DNA from: Chitinophagaceae bacterium
GTDB lineage: Bacteria; Bacteroidota; Bacteroidia; Chitinophagales; Chitinophagaceae
Assembly (NCBI GenBank): GCA_016786525.1
Contig: JAEUVW010000376.1
Coordinates: 1 to 5,509 of the forward strand
DNA: 5,509 nucleotides
Direction of reading: 5' to 3'
The translations under genes and the position numbers were made by a program. How positions within the stretch are numbered: position 1 is the first letter of the stretch; each line of letters starts with the position of its first letter. The notes under the pieces were generated by a model. The model worked only from the letters and a program-made list of their open reading frames with translations, did no database searches and had not been told where the DNA came from. This document shows, in pieces, positions 5,056 to 5,509 of the stretch.

Positions 5056-5509
5056 TTACAGGCGCCCTGCTTTTATCCCTTCAACCACTTCGGGATCCAG
5101 CAAGGCAGAAGTATCCCCCAGGTTGGCCAGGTCGCCTTCGGCAATTTTACGCAGGATGCGGCGCATGATCTTGCCGCTGCGGGTTTTGGGCAATCCTTTT
5201 ACAAACTGGATCTTATCCGGTTTGGCGATGGCGCCGATCAGGCGGGTGACGACTTCTGTTATTTCGCCACGGGCCCGGGTTTCGTCCGCCACGGCTTCAG
5301 CACAGACTACGTATGCATAGATGCCCTGCCCTTTAATATCGTGCGGGAAGCCTACAATGGCGCTTTCGATCACGGCATCGTGCATGTTGATGACATTCTC
5401 CAGTTCAGCCGTCCCGATCCTGTGGCCGCTTACATTCAGCACATCGTCTACCCGGCCCGTAATGCGGTATTGTCCTTCCGCATTGCGGTAGCAGCCATCG
5501 CCCGTGAAA
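5056..5509 (-). CDS. acs: Acetyl-CoA synthetase, C-terminal part (partial)
   Basis: The visible 150 residues are the C-terminal domain of AMP-forming acetyl-CoA synthetase, which converts acetate, ATP and CoA to acetyl-CoA in the cytoplasm. The gene enters from the right edge, so its start is not seen. Diagnostic stretches are FTGDGCYRNAEGQYRITGRV, then DDVLNVSGHRIGTAELE, then PKTRSGKIMRRILRKIAEG, and the Acs-type ending LGDTSALLDPEVV. The lysine of PKTRSGK (codon 5170-5172) is the residue needed for adenylate formation and is the known target of acetylation control in Acs. The hinge Asp of GRVDD is present. The C-terminus is complete, ending at TAA 5056-5058. The LGDTS ending and SGHRIGTAE favour Acs over propionyl-CoA synthetase or other acyl-CoA ligases. 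No intrinsic terminator is evident before the repeat cluster. Confidence 0.95.
   Translation of the reverse strand, partial: FTGDGCYRNAEGQYRITGRVDDVLNVSGHRIGTAELENVINMHDAVIESAIVGFPHDIKGQGIYAYVVCAEAVADETRARGEITEVVTRLIGAIAKPDKIQFVKGLPKTRSGKIMRRILRKIAEGDLANLGDTSALLDPEVVEGIKAGRL

Noticed and set aside
4889..5320. 143-codon plus-strand open frame reaching from the repeats into acs
   Set aside because: It begins within repeat copy B and then runs antisense to the acs C-terminus; the translation looks like repeat DNA plus an antisense frame.

Overview
The window looks like the chromosome of a member of the Bacteroidota, most likely close to Chitinophagaceae or Sphingobacteriia. This is an inference. 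It rests on moderately GC-rich genes separated by AT-rich gaps, few strong Shine-Dalgarno sites, several TAnnTTTG-like minus-7 promoter elements (the Bacteroidota sigma factor pattern), a manganese transporter fused to a UspA domain, and intergenic repeats rich in 'TCTTCAAATC' and 'AATTG'. No rRNA, tRNA, CRISPR array, transposase or phage gene was seen.

Layout, left to right. (1) Positions 1-773, minus strand: the N-terminal membrane half of an ABC-type exporter that runs off the left edge. (2) A 94-bp divergent gap holding a candidate promoter and a 13-bp perfect palindrome. (3) 868-2748, plus strand: a complete Nramp Mn2+/Fe2+ importer (mntH) with a C-terminal universal-stress-protein domain. 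(4) 2758-3042, minus strand: an unrecognised 94-residue protein whose stop lies 9 bp from the mntH stop. (5) 3205-3364, plus strand: a compact unit with a promoter-like element, a 30-codon reading frame for a one-helix membrane protein, and a strong intrinsic terminator starting 3 bp after the stop. (6) 3401-4609, plus strand: an exported protein that appears to belong to the Tiki/ChaN/erythromycin-esterase-like superfamily. (7) 4610-5055: a 446-bp gap between two gene ends, holding a GC-rich hairpin-forming block and two full copies plus one partial copy of a ~136-bp direct repeat. (8) 5056-5509, minus strand: the C-terminal 150 residues of acetyl-CoA synthetase (acs), entering from the right edge.

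Neighbouring genes mostly face away from or towards each other, so nearly every gene here is probably its own transcription unit and there is no visible multi-gene pathway. The clearest functional statement is metal import by MntH, possibly tuned through its cytoplasmic UspA domain and by a regulator binding the palindrome at its promoter. The least described parts are the 30-codon gene with its own terminator, the exported NEAHH protein, and the repeat cluster between the two convergent gene ends.
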